A stretch of DNA of 7,980 bases from Actinomycetes bacterium (lineage in GTDB: Bacteria > Actinomycetota > Acidimicrobiia > Acidimicrobiales > Acidimicrobiaceae). Numbering within the stretch: the first letter of the stretch is position 1; each line of letters starts with the position of its first letter. The notes beneath the pieces are model-generated. The model was not told the DNA's origin. It saw only the letters and a list, made by a program, of their open reading frames with translations, and did not search any database. Shown in pieces: positions 1 to 7,438 of this stretch. The stretch is from assembly GCA_021823385.1 (NCBI GenBank), contig JAKAOC010000090.1:1-7980 (forward strand), given 5' to 3'. The position numbers were made by a program, and so were the translations under genes.

Positions 1-1334
1 GCACCAGCATCCCATCGTTCAGACTTCCGGCCCAAGTCCTCGAAGAGGAGATCGGCTACATAGTCGACATGGGGGTCGAAGTCCGCTACAGCACCCCCGT
101 CACAAGTCTCGCCGCCTTGGGCCGTGACGGCTACGATGCGATCTTCATCGGAAGCGGCGCACCCAAAGGAAAGGACCTGGCGGTCGAGGGCCGCCATGCT
201 GATCCGGAGCACGTCCACATAGGACTCGACTGGCTCAAGTCGGTGGCTTTCGGCCACATCGGATCGATAGGTTCGCGGGTCCTGGTAATCGGAGTCGGCA
301 ACACGGCGATGGACTGCTGCCGTACGGCCCGCAGGATCGGCGGAACCGATGTGAAGATCATGGCTCGGCGTCCACGCCAGTTTTTCAAGGCCTCGCCATG
401 GGAGTTGGAAGACGCTGAAGAGGAGCAGGTGGAGATCCTCGTGAATCATGCGCCGCAGCGCTTCATCACCGAGGAAGGGCGCTTGGTCGGCGTGGAGTTC
501 GACGTACTCGAGTGGGACGAGAACGCGACGCACTCGCGCAAGGTCGACACCGTTTTCCTCCCGTGCGACGACGTGATACTGGCGATAGGCCAGGAAAACG
601 CATTCCCCTGGATCGAGCGGGATCTTGGCCTCGACTTCTCCCAAGACGGGCTGCCGGTGGTCGACACCGTCACCATGCAAACCACGCTCCCCGGAGTCTT
701 CGCGGGTGGCGACGCCGCCTTTGGGCCAAAGAACATCATCTGGGCCGTCGCGCACGGGCACGAGGCGGCGATCTCCATCGACAACTATTGCCGAGGCATT
801 CCGATAGGCGAGAGGCCGGTAACGCGGATGGCCCTTACCAGTCAGAAGATGGGCCTGACCGAGTGGAGCTACCACAACGACTACAACCCGTCTCCTCGCC
901 AGCAAATGGCACACGTCGATCTGGTAAAGCGTTTCAGTGAGCTTCGCCTCGAGGTGGAACTCGGCTTCTCGGCCGATCAAACCATGCGCGAGGTTCAACG
1001 CTGTCTCAACTGCGACGTTCAGCCCGTCTTCGACGCACCGCTTTGCATCGAGTGCGACGCCTGCATCGACATCTGCCCGGTGGCATGCCTGACCATCGCA
1101 CCGGACGCCGATACCGAAGCCAACCTTCGCACCATGCTCACCGTGGCGGCGGAAAACCTGGATGAAGCTTTATACGTGTCGGAGCCTCTGGCACAGACGG
1201 GAAGGATCATGGTCAAGGACGAAAACTTGTGCGTCCACTGCGGACTATGCGCTGAGCGCTGTCCTACTGCGGCCTGGAATATGGAAAAATTCGACCTCCG
1301 CCTAGGCCGCGCGGGCATCGGAGTCCTGCTGTGA
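1..1334 (+). CDS. FAD/NAD(P)-dependent oxidoreductase with ferredoxin-type 4Fe-4S domain (5' end outside window)
   Basis: The protein probably shuttles electrons between NAD(P)H and the KorAB 2-oxoacid oxidoreductase encoded next. The frame is open from base 3, and the residues before the first ATG (position 69), including PSFRLPAQVLEEEIGY, are typical of GltD-like flavoproteins, so that ATG is internal and the true start lies upstream. A nucleotide-binding motif VLVIGVGNTAMD lies at about 279-314. The FAD-closing motif GVFAGGDAAFGPKNI lies at about 690-740. An RCLNCD motif is followed by two CxxCxxCxxxCP clusters, CIECDACIDICP (from 1044) and CVHCGLCAERCP (from 1230), each fitting a [4Fe-4S] centre. 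The stop overlaps the korA start (GTGA), which implies co-translation. By family knowledge it resembles the small subunit of glutamate synthase and the FAD/Fe-S subunit of Azoarcus-type 2-oxoglutarate:NADP+ oxidoreductase. The exact electron partner is inferred. Confidence 0.88.
   Translation, partial: TSIPSFRLPAQVLEEEIGYIVDMGVEVRYSTPVTSLAALGRDGYDAIFIGSGAPKGKDLAVEGRHADPEHVHIGLDWLKSVAFGHIGSIGSRVLVIGVGNTAMDCCRTARRIGGTDVKIMARRPRQFFKASPWELEDAEEEQVEILVNHAPQRFITEEGRLVGVEFDVLEWDENATHSRKVDTVFLPCDDVILAIGQENAFPWIERDLGLDFSQDGLPVVDTVTMQTTLPGVFAGGDAAFGPKNIIWAVAHGHEAAISIDNYCRGIPIGERPVTRMALTSQKMGLTEWSYHNDYNPSPRQQMAHVDLVKRFSELRLEVELGFSADQTMREVQRCLNCDVQPVFDAPLCIECDACIDICPVACLTIAPDADTEANLRTMLTVAAENLDEALYVSEPLAQTGRIMVKDENLCVHCGLCAERCPTAAWNMEKFDLRLGRAGIGVLL
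1320..1323 (+). promoter_or_regulatory. Shine-Dalgarno of korA
   Basis: GGAG lies 7 nt before a GTG start at 1331, inside the end of the upstream gene. It supports GTG-1331 as the korA start and translational coupling across the GTGA overlap. Confidence 0.6.
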
Positions 1335-3187
1335 CATTGACGCCCACGCAAACCGACGATTCCCCTCGCGGAGGCGAGCCTCGCATCAACGACTTTGCCG
1401 TGAAGTTCGCAAACGTGAACGGCACCGGGTCGGCCAGCGCAAACAATCTCATTCTTCGCGCCATCTTCAGGATGGGGGTCCCGGTGTCGGGGAAGAACCT
1501 CTTCCCCTCAAACATCCAGGGTTTGCCCACCTGGTACGAGATTCGGGTCAACGGCAGGGGCCACACGTCACGCTCGCAGCACTACGACCTGATGGTGGCT
1601 ATGAACGGCCAGACCTATGCCGAGGACATCGGCCAAATTGCCGCAGGCGGCTTCGTGCTCTACGACTCGACCTGGCCGCTTCCGGCGACCCTGCTTCGCG
1701 CTGACGTGAACTTCCTGGGCGTACCCTTGGCCAGGCTGTGCGGAGACGCCTTCAGCGGGCCGCGCGAGCGTATCCTGATGAAAAACGTGGCCTACGCCGG
1801 AGCCGTGTCCTACCTGATAGGCATCGAACCGCAAGTGCTCGCGGATCTTCTCGAGGAGTCATACTCGGCCAACACCGCGCTGCGAGATTCCAACCAAAAG
1901 GCGCTACGCCTTGGCTACGACTACGCCGAGGCGAATCTTCCGGCGACACTGCCCTTCCGCCTCCGGTCCGACGTGGGCACCAAGGACAAGATCCTCATAG
2001 ACGGCAACACGGCCACCGCGCTGGGATGCCTGTATGCAGGGGCCACGGTAGCGGCCTGGTACCCCATCACCCCGGCGACGTCGGTGGCGGAGAATTTCCG
2101 CAAGCTTTGCGAACGCTACCGGCGGCGGAAAGTGACGCTGGCCGACGGGAGTGTGGAGACGCGAAACGACTTCGTCATCCTGCAAGCCGAAGACGAGCTG
2201 GCGGCACTGGGCATGGTGTTGGGGGCCTCCTGGGCGGGCGCGAGGTCGTTCACCTCCACCTCGGGCCCCGGGATCTCGTTGATGAACGAACTCCTCGGCC
2301 TGGCCTACTACACCGAAATCCCGGCAGTGGTGATCAACGTCCAGCGGACAGGCCCGTCCACCGGAATGCCGACGAGGGTACAGCAGGCCGACCTCTTGGA
2401 GTGCGCCTACGCCTCGCACGGTGACACCAAGCACATCCTCCTGCTGCCTGCCGATCCCAAGGAGTGCTTCGAGTTCGCGGTGCAGGCGTTCGATCTGGCC
2501 GAGCGCTTCCAAACCCCGGTCATGGTGCTCTCTGATCTCGACATCGGGATGAACGACTGGGTGGTCGACAAGCTGAGTTGGGACGACGCTTACCGGCCGG
2601 ACCGTGGACGGGTATTGAGCGATGTCGAGATCGAGGAAGCGGGCCACTTCTACCGGTACGGGGATGAAGACGCCGAGTTCGTGACTCCGAGGACGCTGCC
2701 GGGCCTGACCGAGCACGGCGCCTACTTCACCCGCGGCTCGGGCCACGACCGCTACGGTCTGTACACCGAGGAAGCCGCGGCCTATGCGGACGTGGTGGAA
2801 AGGCTGGCAAAGAAAGTCGCAGCTTCCGCCAACCACCTGCCCAAGCCGGTAGTCCACAGCAGGGCCGGCGCCATCGCGGGAGTCGTCACAATGGGTAGCT
2901 GCGAGGGAGCGGTCATCGAGGCACTCGAACTTCTCGAACAGGACGGGGTGGCGCTCGACTACATGCGCGTTCGCGGCTTCCCGTTCGACTCCGAAGTGAA
3001 AGCCTTTCTCGCCGCTCACGAGCGTTGCCTTGTTGTGGAACAGAACCGGGACGGCCAGCTTCGCTCGCTTCTGATCCTGGAGGCGGACGGCGACGCGCGG
3101 CGGCTAACGTCGGTCCTCTCCTATGGCGGCTTGCCTATGAGTGCGGAGCAAGTCGCGGACGGAATCCGCAGCCAGATACAGGAGTAG
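1331..3187 (+). CDS. korA: 2-oxoacid:acceptor oxidoreductase, fused gamma/alpha subunit (KorA)
   Basis: This is the large subunit of a two-subunit 2-oxoacid:ferredoxin oxidoreductase, which with KorB decarboxylates a 2-oxoacid to its acyl-CoA in the cytoplasm. The 618-residue length fits the fused form. The gamma domain comes first (about residues 20-205, including FANVNGTGSASANN and the GMGVPVSGKN-like FRMGVPVSGKN). The alpha domain starts near residue 220 and carries the hallmark YPITPATS (about 244-251), QAEDELAALGMVLGASWAG and the GPSTGMPTRVQQADL substrate/CoA-region motif. A C-terminal domain II follows (MGSCEGAVIEAL, VVEQNRDGQ). No Cys-rich ferredoxin motif is present here; those clusters are in the upstream protein and in KorB. 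The GTG start overlaps the preceding stop by 4 nt, and korB follows after 5 nt. The family is certain. The substrate (2-oxoglutarate rather than pyruvate or branched oxoacids) is inferred from family and operon type. Confidence 0.93.
   Translation: MTLTPTQTDDSPRGGEPRINDFAVKFANVNGTGSASANNLILRAIFRMGVPVSGKNLFPSNIQGLPTWYEIRVNGRGHTSRSQHYDLMVAMNGQTYAEDIGQIAAGGFVLYDSTWPLPATLLRADVNFLGVPLARLCGDAFSGPRERILMKNVAYAGAVSYLIGIEPQVLADLLEESYSANTALRDSNQKALRLGYDYAEANLPATLPFRLRSDVGTKDKILIDGNTATALGCLYAGATVAAWYPITPATSVAENFRKLCERYRRRKVTLADGSVETRNDFVILQAEDELAALGMVLGASWAGARSFTSTSGPGISLMNELLGLAYYTEIPAVVINVQRTGPSTGMPTRVQQADLLECAYASHGDTKHILLLPADPKECFEFAVQAFDLAERFQTPVMVLSDLDIGMNDWVVDKLSWDDAYRPDRGRVLSDVEIEEAGHFYRYGDEDAEFVTPRTLPGLTEHGAYFTRGSGHDRYGLYTEEAAAYADVVERLAKKVAASANHLPKPVVHSRAGAIAGVVTMGSCEGAVIEALELLEQDGVALDYMRVRGFPFDSEVKAFLAAHERCLVVEQNRDGQLRSLLILEADGDARRLTSVLSYGGLPMSAEQVADGIRSQIQE
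3180..3184 (+). promoter_or_regulatory. Shine-Dalgarno fixing the korB start
   Basis: AGGAG overlaps the last codon of korA and stands 8 nt before GTG-3193. It selects this GTG over the long upstream extension of the same frame, which would overlap the whole end of korA with non-family sequence. Confidence 0.7.
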
Positions 3188-3192
3188 CAAAG

Positions 3193-4248
3193 GTGCCATC
3201 CATCAACAAGCCGCTCATCCCACTCGCCGCCCTCCCGACCAACGAAATTGGGCTGACTGTCCGCGACTACGAAGGCTCGATGTCGACCTTGTGCGCGGGA
3301 TGCGGCCACGACTCGGTGACCGCCGCAATCGTGCGCACCTTGTTCGAGCTTTCGATCCCGCCCCATAAAGTCGTCAAGCTGAGCGGCATCGGCTGTTCTT
3401 CGAAAACGACCGCCTACTTCGACTCAGCCGCGCATGGCTTCAACTCCGCCCATGGTCGCATGGCCCCCATTGCAACCGGCGCCAACGCGGCAAACCGCGA
3501 CGTACTCTACATCGGCATCTCAGGCGACGGCGATTCTCTTTCAATCGGCGCAGGGCACATGGTTCATGCCATCCGCCGAAACGTGCACATGGTCTACGTC
3601 ATCGAGAACAACGGCGTCTACGGTTTGACCAAGGGACAATTTTCGGCGTCCGCCGACATTGGCTCGGCCGCCAAACACGGAGAGGCCAACACGGTCGCAC
3701 CTGTGGATCCGGTCATGCTTGCGCTCAGCCTTGGCGCCAGCTTCGTCGCCCGGAGCTTCTCAGGCGACAAGGAACAGCTGGTTCCGATATTGAAGGCCGC
3801 CGCACAGCACCGCGGCCTGGCGCTCATCGATGTCATATCCCCGTGTGTGCAGTTCAACAACCACTACGGCTCGACCAAGAGCTACCGCTACGTCCGCGAG
3901 CATGAACTACGGGAGATCGAACCCGACTTCATAAGCACGGGGCACGAGATCGTGGCAGACCTTCCACGCGATGGCGCCATGATGGTTGCCATGCACGATG
4001 GGGGCCTGGTGAGATTCCGCACACTTCCAGCCGATTACGACCCGACGGATCGCGAAGCCGCCATGCACTATGTAAACCGGGCTCATGCGCGCGGGGAGAT
4101 CCCGACGGGCCTCCTCTTCGTGGATGAGAGCGTGCCGGACGTGCACGAGCTTAACCACACCAGCGAGACCCCGCTGGTCGAGCTCCCGTTCGACGACCTA
4201 TGCCCCGGCTCCGCGGAGCTGGAGGCGCTGCAGCAGAGCTTCGTCTGA
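3193..4248 (+). CDS. korB: 2-oxoacid:acceptor oxidoreductase, beta subunit (KorB), TPP-binding
   Basis: This is the catalytic beta subunit of the oxidoreductase. It binds thiamine diphosphate and one [4Fe-4S] cluster. From the GTG start (351 aa) the cluster ligands would be C34 and C37 (LCAGCGHD), C68 (GIGCSSK) and C218 (ISPCVQ). The first three have the same spacing as the known ligands of Sulfolobus-type enzymes, and the fourth is within one residue. The TPP/Mg motif begins with GDGDS (111-115) and ends with ENNGVYGLTKGQ (138-149). The YGLTKGQ element is characteristic of this family. About 130 residues of C-terminal domain follow (NNHYGSTKSY onward). The frame is open upstream to 3025, but that stretch reads korA out of frame. 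The gene ends 33 bp from the convergent dsbA-like gene, with no obvious hairpin terminator between them. Confidence 0.93.
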   Translation: MPSINKPLIPLAALPTNEIGLTVRDYEGSMSTLCAGCGHDSVTAAIVRTLFELSIPPHKVVKLSGIGCSSKTTAYFDSAAHGFNSAHGRMAPIATGANAANRDVLYIGISGDGDSLSIGAGHMVHAIRRNVHMVYVIENNGVYGLTKGQFSASADIGSAAKHGEANTVAPVDPVMLALSLGASFVARSFSGDKEQLVPILKAAAQHRGLALIDVISPCVQFNNHYGSTKSYRYVREHELREIEPDFISTGHEIVADLPRDGAMMVAMHDGGLVRFRTLPADYDPTDREAAMHYVNRAHARGEIPTGLLFVDESVPDVHELNHTSETPLVELPFDDLCPGSAELEALQQSFV

Positions 4249-4281
4249 GACGCGGGGGACGTAAGGCGACGACATCTTGAG

Positions 4282-4911
4282 CTAGGGGACCTGTAGCGGA
4301 TCCCTCAAGGAGCGCTTGAGTTCAGCGAACCCCTGGAAGTGTGCGAGGCGCTCCACCGCCTCCCAAAGCTCTACGGCCTCCTGCCCGTGCGGTAGGCGCG
4401 CAATAACCGGGCCGAAGAACGACGGCCCGTCCGGTGGGCCGAAGGTGATAATGGGTGTCCCGACCTCGCGGCCGGCACGCTCGAGCGCCAGACTCGTCTC
4501 CGCGCGAACCACGGTGTCGTAGCCCGCATCGTCCAAAGCAGCCGACAGGGTGGCCGGCACGCCTGCCTGCTGCAGGGCCCCGGCAACCACCTCGGCCCGG
4601 CCGGCCTCCGGTCGCCTGCGTTCACTATGTATGATCCGGCCAAGAGTTCCGTACAGGCGGCCGACCGCGGCATTGCCTCCCTCAGCGCGCGCCGCGGCAG
4701 CAACCCTGAGCAGTCGGAGGCCGAGTCCGTGGATCTCCGGGTAGCCGGGCGGGAAGTCCGTCTCGTAGTCGCGATCCTCGTTTACGATCCGCAGCGATAT
4801 GAAGCGCCAATCCACCTCGAGACCTCGCGCTTGCGCCACCTCCTCGACCCAGCGCGACGTTGTCCACGCCCAAGGGCAGACCGGATCAAAAAAGAAGTCA
4901 ACGTCGGACAT
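4282..4911 (-). CDS. DsbA-family oxidoreductase, mycothiol-dependent nitroreductase (Rv2466c)-like
   Basis: The protein is a 209-residue cytoplasmic thioredoxin-fold protein with no signal peptide. It starts with a beta strand and the active-site loop FFFDPVCPWAW (Cys12-Pro-Trp-Ala15), followed by TTSRWVEEVA. A cis-proline loop GTPIITFG lies at 151-158. An alpha-helical insertion fills the middle, as in DsbA and 2-hydroxychromene-2-carboxylate isomerase relatives. Length and motif order match the actinobacterial Rv2466c group, which uses mycothiol to reduce nitro compounds and disulfides. The second cysteine of the usual CPWC is alanine here, so only a monothiol mechanism is possible. The ATG at 4911 gives a family-typical N-terminus, but no good Shine-Dalgarno precedes it. 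The gene is on the same strand as the introns and lies about 55 nt downstream of the outer intron's 3' end. Family assignment is fairly sure; substrate and thiol partner are inferred. Confidence 0.85.
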   Translation of the reverse strand: MSDVDFFFDPVCPWAWTTSRWVEEVAQARGLEVDWRFISLRIVNEDRDYETDFPPGYPEIHGLGLRLLRVAAAARAEGGNAAVGRLYGTLGRIIHSERRRPEAGRAEVVAGALQQAGVPATLSAALDDAGYDTVVRAETSLALERAGREVGTPIITFGPPDGPSFFGPVIARLPHGQEAVELWEAVERLAHFQGFAELKRSLRDPLQVP

Positions 4912-4967
4912 TGGTAGTCAGGGGCGCGGTACTCTTGCGAGCCCGGTTCCCCATCCCCCTTTCAGGT

Positions 4968-5001
4968 GAGTGGCGGGAGGGAACTTCCCCCTCCCGCTCT
5001 C
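4968..5001 (-). ncRNA. Group II intron domain VI (outer intron)
   Basis: Reading the minus strand, GCGGGAGGG pairs with CCCTCCCGC, and a basal GAG/CTC helix is separated from it by a small internal loop. The loop contains an unpaired A at 4971, the predicted branch point. The intron would end at AC (4967-4966). That is slightly closer to the branch A than usual, so the exact end is uncertain by a few bases. Confidence 0.65.
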
Positions 5002-5004
5002 GCA

Positions 5005-5038
5005 GAACCGTACGTGACCGTCTCCAGTCATACGGCTC
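5005..5038 (-). ncRNA. Group II intron domain V (outer intron)
   Basis: This is a 34-nt hairpin on the minus strand, beginning GAGCCGTATG and ending CGTACGGTTC. It has the catalytic AGC triad opposite GTT, a two-base bulge (A24, C25) and a GAGA tetraloop of the GNRA class. It fits the bacterial domain V consensus essentially perfectly. The TGA stop of the outer RT lies inside it. Confidence 0.93.
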
Positions 5039-5887
5039 CCGCAGGTCGGTTGTTGGTGGTCTGGGCAAGCTGCCAATGAGCGAACAGCTTGGGGGCACGC
5101 TGGCGCACGTCGGCCAGCCACTCCCATGCCCTCGACGGCTTACCCCGGAGTCGCTTGAACTTCTGCATGGCCCATCGGACGAGATGCTCGTCGATGCGCC
5201 GTGCAAGGGAATACAACTCGGAGCGATAGAAGGCTCCGTAGTAGTTGATCCAGCCTCGCACCTGAGGATTGATCGCCTCAGCAAGGCCGGACAGGTGCGT
5301 TCCCGTACGACGACTGAGGTGCCAGGCTCGGATCTGCTGGCCTTTTGCCTTCGTCGCCTTGGCACTGATCGCCGGTGAGAAGCTCACGAAGAGCCCCTTC
5401 GGACCACGGGCCTGGCGACCCCGGAAGGTGTAACCGAGGAAGTCGAAGCTGGTGTGCTTGGCCTCCCCCGGCCGGTTCGCATCCTTGCAGAACACGATCC
5501 TCGTCTTATCGGGGTGCAACTCAAGACCCAAAGGTCCGAGCCGCTCGTCGATGGCGGCCCGCAGGTTGCGGGCCTGTTCCTCTGTGTCGCAGTGGGCAAC
5601 GATGTCATCGGCATAGCGCTCAAATGTGCAGCCCGAATGCTCTCGGACCATCCACCGGTCGAACGCATAGTGCATGAACAGGTTGGCCAGCAACGGCGAG
5701 ATCGGAGACCCCTGCGGGGTTCCCTTCTCCCGAGCGACAAGGGTTCCGTCTGGCATCTGCATCGGGGCTCTGAGCCACCGTTCAATGTAGAGCAGGACCC
5801 AGCGCTCGTCGGTGTGGTGAGCAACCGCTTTGAGCAGCAGATCATGCGGAACGCTGTCGAAGAAGGCCCGGACGTCAAGGTCTAACA
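5028..5887 (-). CDS. ltrA: Group II intron reverse transcriptase/maturase, 3' portion of a gene split by the inner intron
   Basis: This is the C-terminal part (about 285 residues) of the outer intron's RT/maturase, which copies the intron into DNA and assists splicing. Recognisable family sequence begins at LDLDVRAFFDSVPHDLL (5885), the first catalytic Asp motif. GTPQGSPISPLLANLF and the catalytic YADD (5615-5604) follow, then FDFLGYTF and the maturase (domain X) signature VRGWINYYGAFY. The protein ends LFAHWQL...PAGAV with no HNH endonuclease domain. The same frame stays open upstream to 6224, but those roughly 110 residues come from the inner intron and have no RT similarity. The missing finger domain is found at 7808-7980. 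There are no internal stops or frameshifts, so the gene is either still functional after RNA splicing of the inner intron or only recently interrupted. Confidence 0.88.
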
Positions 5888-5890
5888 TTC

Positions 5891-5924
5891 CCGGTAGGGA
5901 CCGCCCTTGCGGGCGGCCCCCCGG
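5891..5924 (-). ncRNA. Group II intron domain VI (inner intron)
   Basis: On the minus strand CCGG-GGGG-CCGCCC pairs with GGGCGG-TCCC-[TA]-CCGG around a GCAA tetraloop. Only TA is unpaired. The A at 5895 is the predicted branch point, 7 nt before 5888, which is a normal distance to the 3' splice site. Confidence 0.85.
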
Positions 5925-5926
5925 AC

Positions 5927-5960
5927 AGATCCCAGCGAGCGGAACTACCGCACTGGGCTC
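5927..5960 (-). ncRNA. Group II intron domain V (inner intron)
   Basis: This hairpin of about 34 nt starts GAGCCCAGTGCGG and ends CTGGGATCT on the minus strand. It has the AGC triad and a two-base bulge (TC), but the small loop TAGTT is not a classical GNRA tetraloop, and the middle triad base G faces A instead of U. The final codons and TAG stop of the inner RT lie inside its 5' strand. Position between the RT ORF and a clear domain VI makes the identification secure despite the deviations. Confidence 0.8.
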
Positions 5961-7438
5961 CTGCCTTGGGTACGGGCGTCGAACCGAACGTTCGGCCAGG
6001 GATGCGTGACCCGGGCTGCGGGGAGCCACCTCGCTTCGAGCCGGCTCATCCGCTCCCAAGTCAGCCGGTGGCGCTGGCTCCGGCGTCGCAGCGCCTTGAA
6101 CCAGTGTCGTGTGACTTGCTTGCGGAATGCCGACACCGCTGCGATGTTGCCTGGCACTGCGTAGTAGGCGGTATGCCCGCGGACCACGCTGCCCAGCCAC
6201 TGTCCCTGCTCGGGGATGGGCCAATTTCGGCGCCGCCGAAGCTCGGCTTTCACCTGCTTCAGCTTGGCCGTCATCCGCTTCGTGACCGTCTTTCGCCGCA
6301 ACGCGAAACGTCCCTCCCTCGTCTTCCCGCAGATGTGGGTGAAGCCGAGAAAGGAAAACGTCTCAGGCCGACCGAGATGGTGCCGCCTGCGGTTTTCGGC
6401 GGCGAACCGCCCGAACTCGATCAGGCGGGTCTTCTCGGCATGCAGCTCCAGGTTGAACTTGGCGAAACGCATTACCAAGTCCTCGTGGAACTGCTTGGCG
6501 TCTGAACGATGTTGAAACCCAACGACGATGTCGTCAGCGAACCGCACGATGATCACGTCCCCGTGAGCGTGCCGCTTCCGCCATTGTCGGGCCCACAGAT
6601 CGAACACGTAGTGCAGGTAGACGTTCGCGAGCAGGGGGGACGCACTACCTCCTTGAGGTGCCCCCTCCTCACTCGCCGACCATGACCCGTCCTCGATCAC
6701 TCCCGCGTTCAACCATTTCTGGATGAGCCGCAGGACCCGCTTGTCCGCGATCCGATGCTCGACGAACTTGCGGAGCCACTCGTGGTCGATGGCGTCATAA
6801 AAGCCACGAATGTCCGCATCGAGTATCCAGTTCACCTTCTTCTTTTCGATCCCAACCGCCAACGCATCCAGCGCATCATGCGGGCTGCGGCCGGGCCGGA
6901 ACCCATAGGAGAAGCCGAGAAAGTCCTCCTCGTAGATGGCGTTCAACACCTCCACCATCGCTCGTTGGACGATCTTGTCCTCCAAGCTGGCGATGCCGAG
7001 CGGGCGTTGCCGCCCGTCGGGTTTCGGTATGTACACCCTCCGAGAAGGACTCGCCCGGTAGGCGCCGCTGTGGACCCGGCCGAGCAGGTCTTCGAGGTTG
7101 GCTCGGAGATCCTGCCCGTAGGCGTCCCACGTCATCTGGTCGACTCCCTGGGCAGCCTTCGGGTTGATACCCGCATAGGCCTTCCAGAGGCGAGCCAGGT
7201 CGACGTGGTGCAGCAGCGCGGTGAACCGCGCGTTCTTGTCCTTCCGTGCAGCTTGGCGCACACGGTCCAGCGCACTTGACGCATCATCATCACGGCTCAG
7301 AGTCCGGGACGCGTTTTGCTGATCCATGTTCCCCTCGGCCAGCCGTCTTTCCTCCACCGACTCCGCCCCCGGTCGCCCGGCCTTGTTCGTCGACTTCACA
7401 GGTACTACACGGCTGTCAGACTTCCCACCGTCGTTCAT
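5945..7438 (-). CDS. ltrA: Group II intron reverse transcriptase/maturase (inner intron, intact)
   Basis: This is the full-length (497 aa) intron-encoded protein of the inner intron, needed for splicing and retrohoming. RT finger motifs are YIPKPDGRQRPLGIASLEDKI (about 136-156) and FSYGFRPGRSPHDAL (176-190). Motif A is WILDADIRGFYDAID, with catalytic D209. EGAPQGGSASPLLANVYLH (258-276) follows, then VRFADD with D302 and D303; Phe replaces the usual Tyr of YADD, as in related introns. SFLGFTHICGKTREG and the maturase/thumb region come next, and the protein ends RTQGRSPVR. No HNH endonuclease domain is present. The ATG at 7438 overlaps the stop of the upstream leader ORF (ATGA). An alternative ATG at 7327, preceded by GAGGGG, would remove the low-complexity first 37 residues. 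No stops or frameshifts suggest a potentially active element. Confidence 0.93.
   Translation of the reverse strand: MNDGGKSDSRVVPVKSTNKAGRPGAESVEERRLAEGNMDQQNASRTLSRDDDASSALDRVRQAARKDKNARFTALLHHVDLARLWKAYAGINPKAAQGVDQMTWDAYGQDLRANLEDLLGRVHSGAYRASPSRRVYIPKPDGRQRPLGIASLEDKIVQRAMVEVLNAIYEEDFLGFSYGFRPGRSPHDALDALAVGIEKKKVNWILDADIRGFYDAIDHEWLRKFVEHRIADKRVLRLIQKWLNAGVIEDGSWSASEEGAPQGGSASPLLANVYLHYVFDLWARQWRKRHAHGDVIIVRFADDIVVGFQHRSDAKQFHEDLVMRFAKFNLELHAEKTRLIEFGRFAAENRRRHHLGRPETFSFLGFTHICGKTREGRFALRRKTVTKRMTAKLKQVKAELRRRRNWPIPEQGQWLGSVVRGHTAYYAVPGNIAAVSAFRKQVTRHWFKALRRRSQRHRLTWERMSRLEARWLPAARVTHPWPNVRFDARTQGRSPVR

Noticed and set aside
1904..3019. 371-codon minus-strand ORF opposite korA
   Set aside because: It is a high-GC shadow of korA: exact antisense of strongly conserved KorA codons, with a His/Arg/Gly/Val-rich composition and no recognisable domain.
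3025..3192. Upstream extension of korB to an ATG at 3025
   Set aside because: It would overlap korA by about 160 nt with non-family sequence. AGGAG at 3180-3184 and the normal KorB N-terminus point to GTG-3193.
4249..4281. Bidirectional terminator between convergent korB and the dsbA-like gene
   Set aside because: The 33-bp gap shows no convincing stem followed by a T-tract on either strand.
4860..5378. 172-codon plus-strand ORF
   Set aside because: It is antisense to the dsbA start, the outer domain V and the RT C-terminus, all supported on the minus strand. No motif is seen.
5888..6224. N-terminal extension of the outer RT frame (reading frame 5028-6224, 398 codons)
   Set aside because: The first roughly 110 residues read the inner RT coding sequence and its domains V and VI in another frame. 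They contain no RT motifs. Family similarity begins only at LDLDVRAFF, and the real upstream part lies at 7808-7980.
5028..7438. RTs as retron, diversity-generating or CRISPR-associated reverse transcriptases
   Set aside because: Both have group II maturase regions and adjacent domain V/VI RNA. There are no template/variable repeats, msr/msd RNA, cas genes or spacer arrays.
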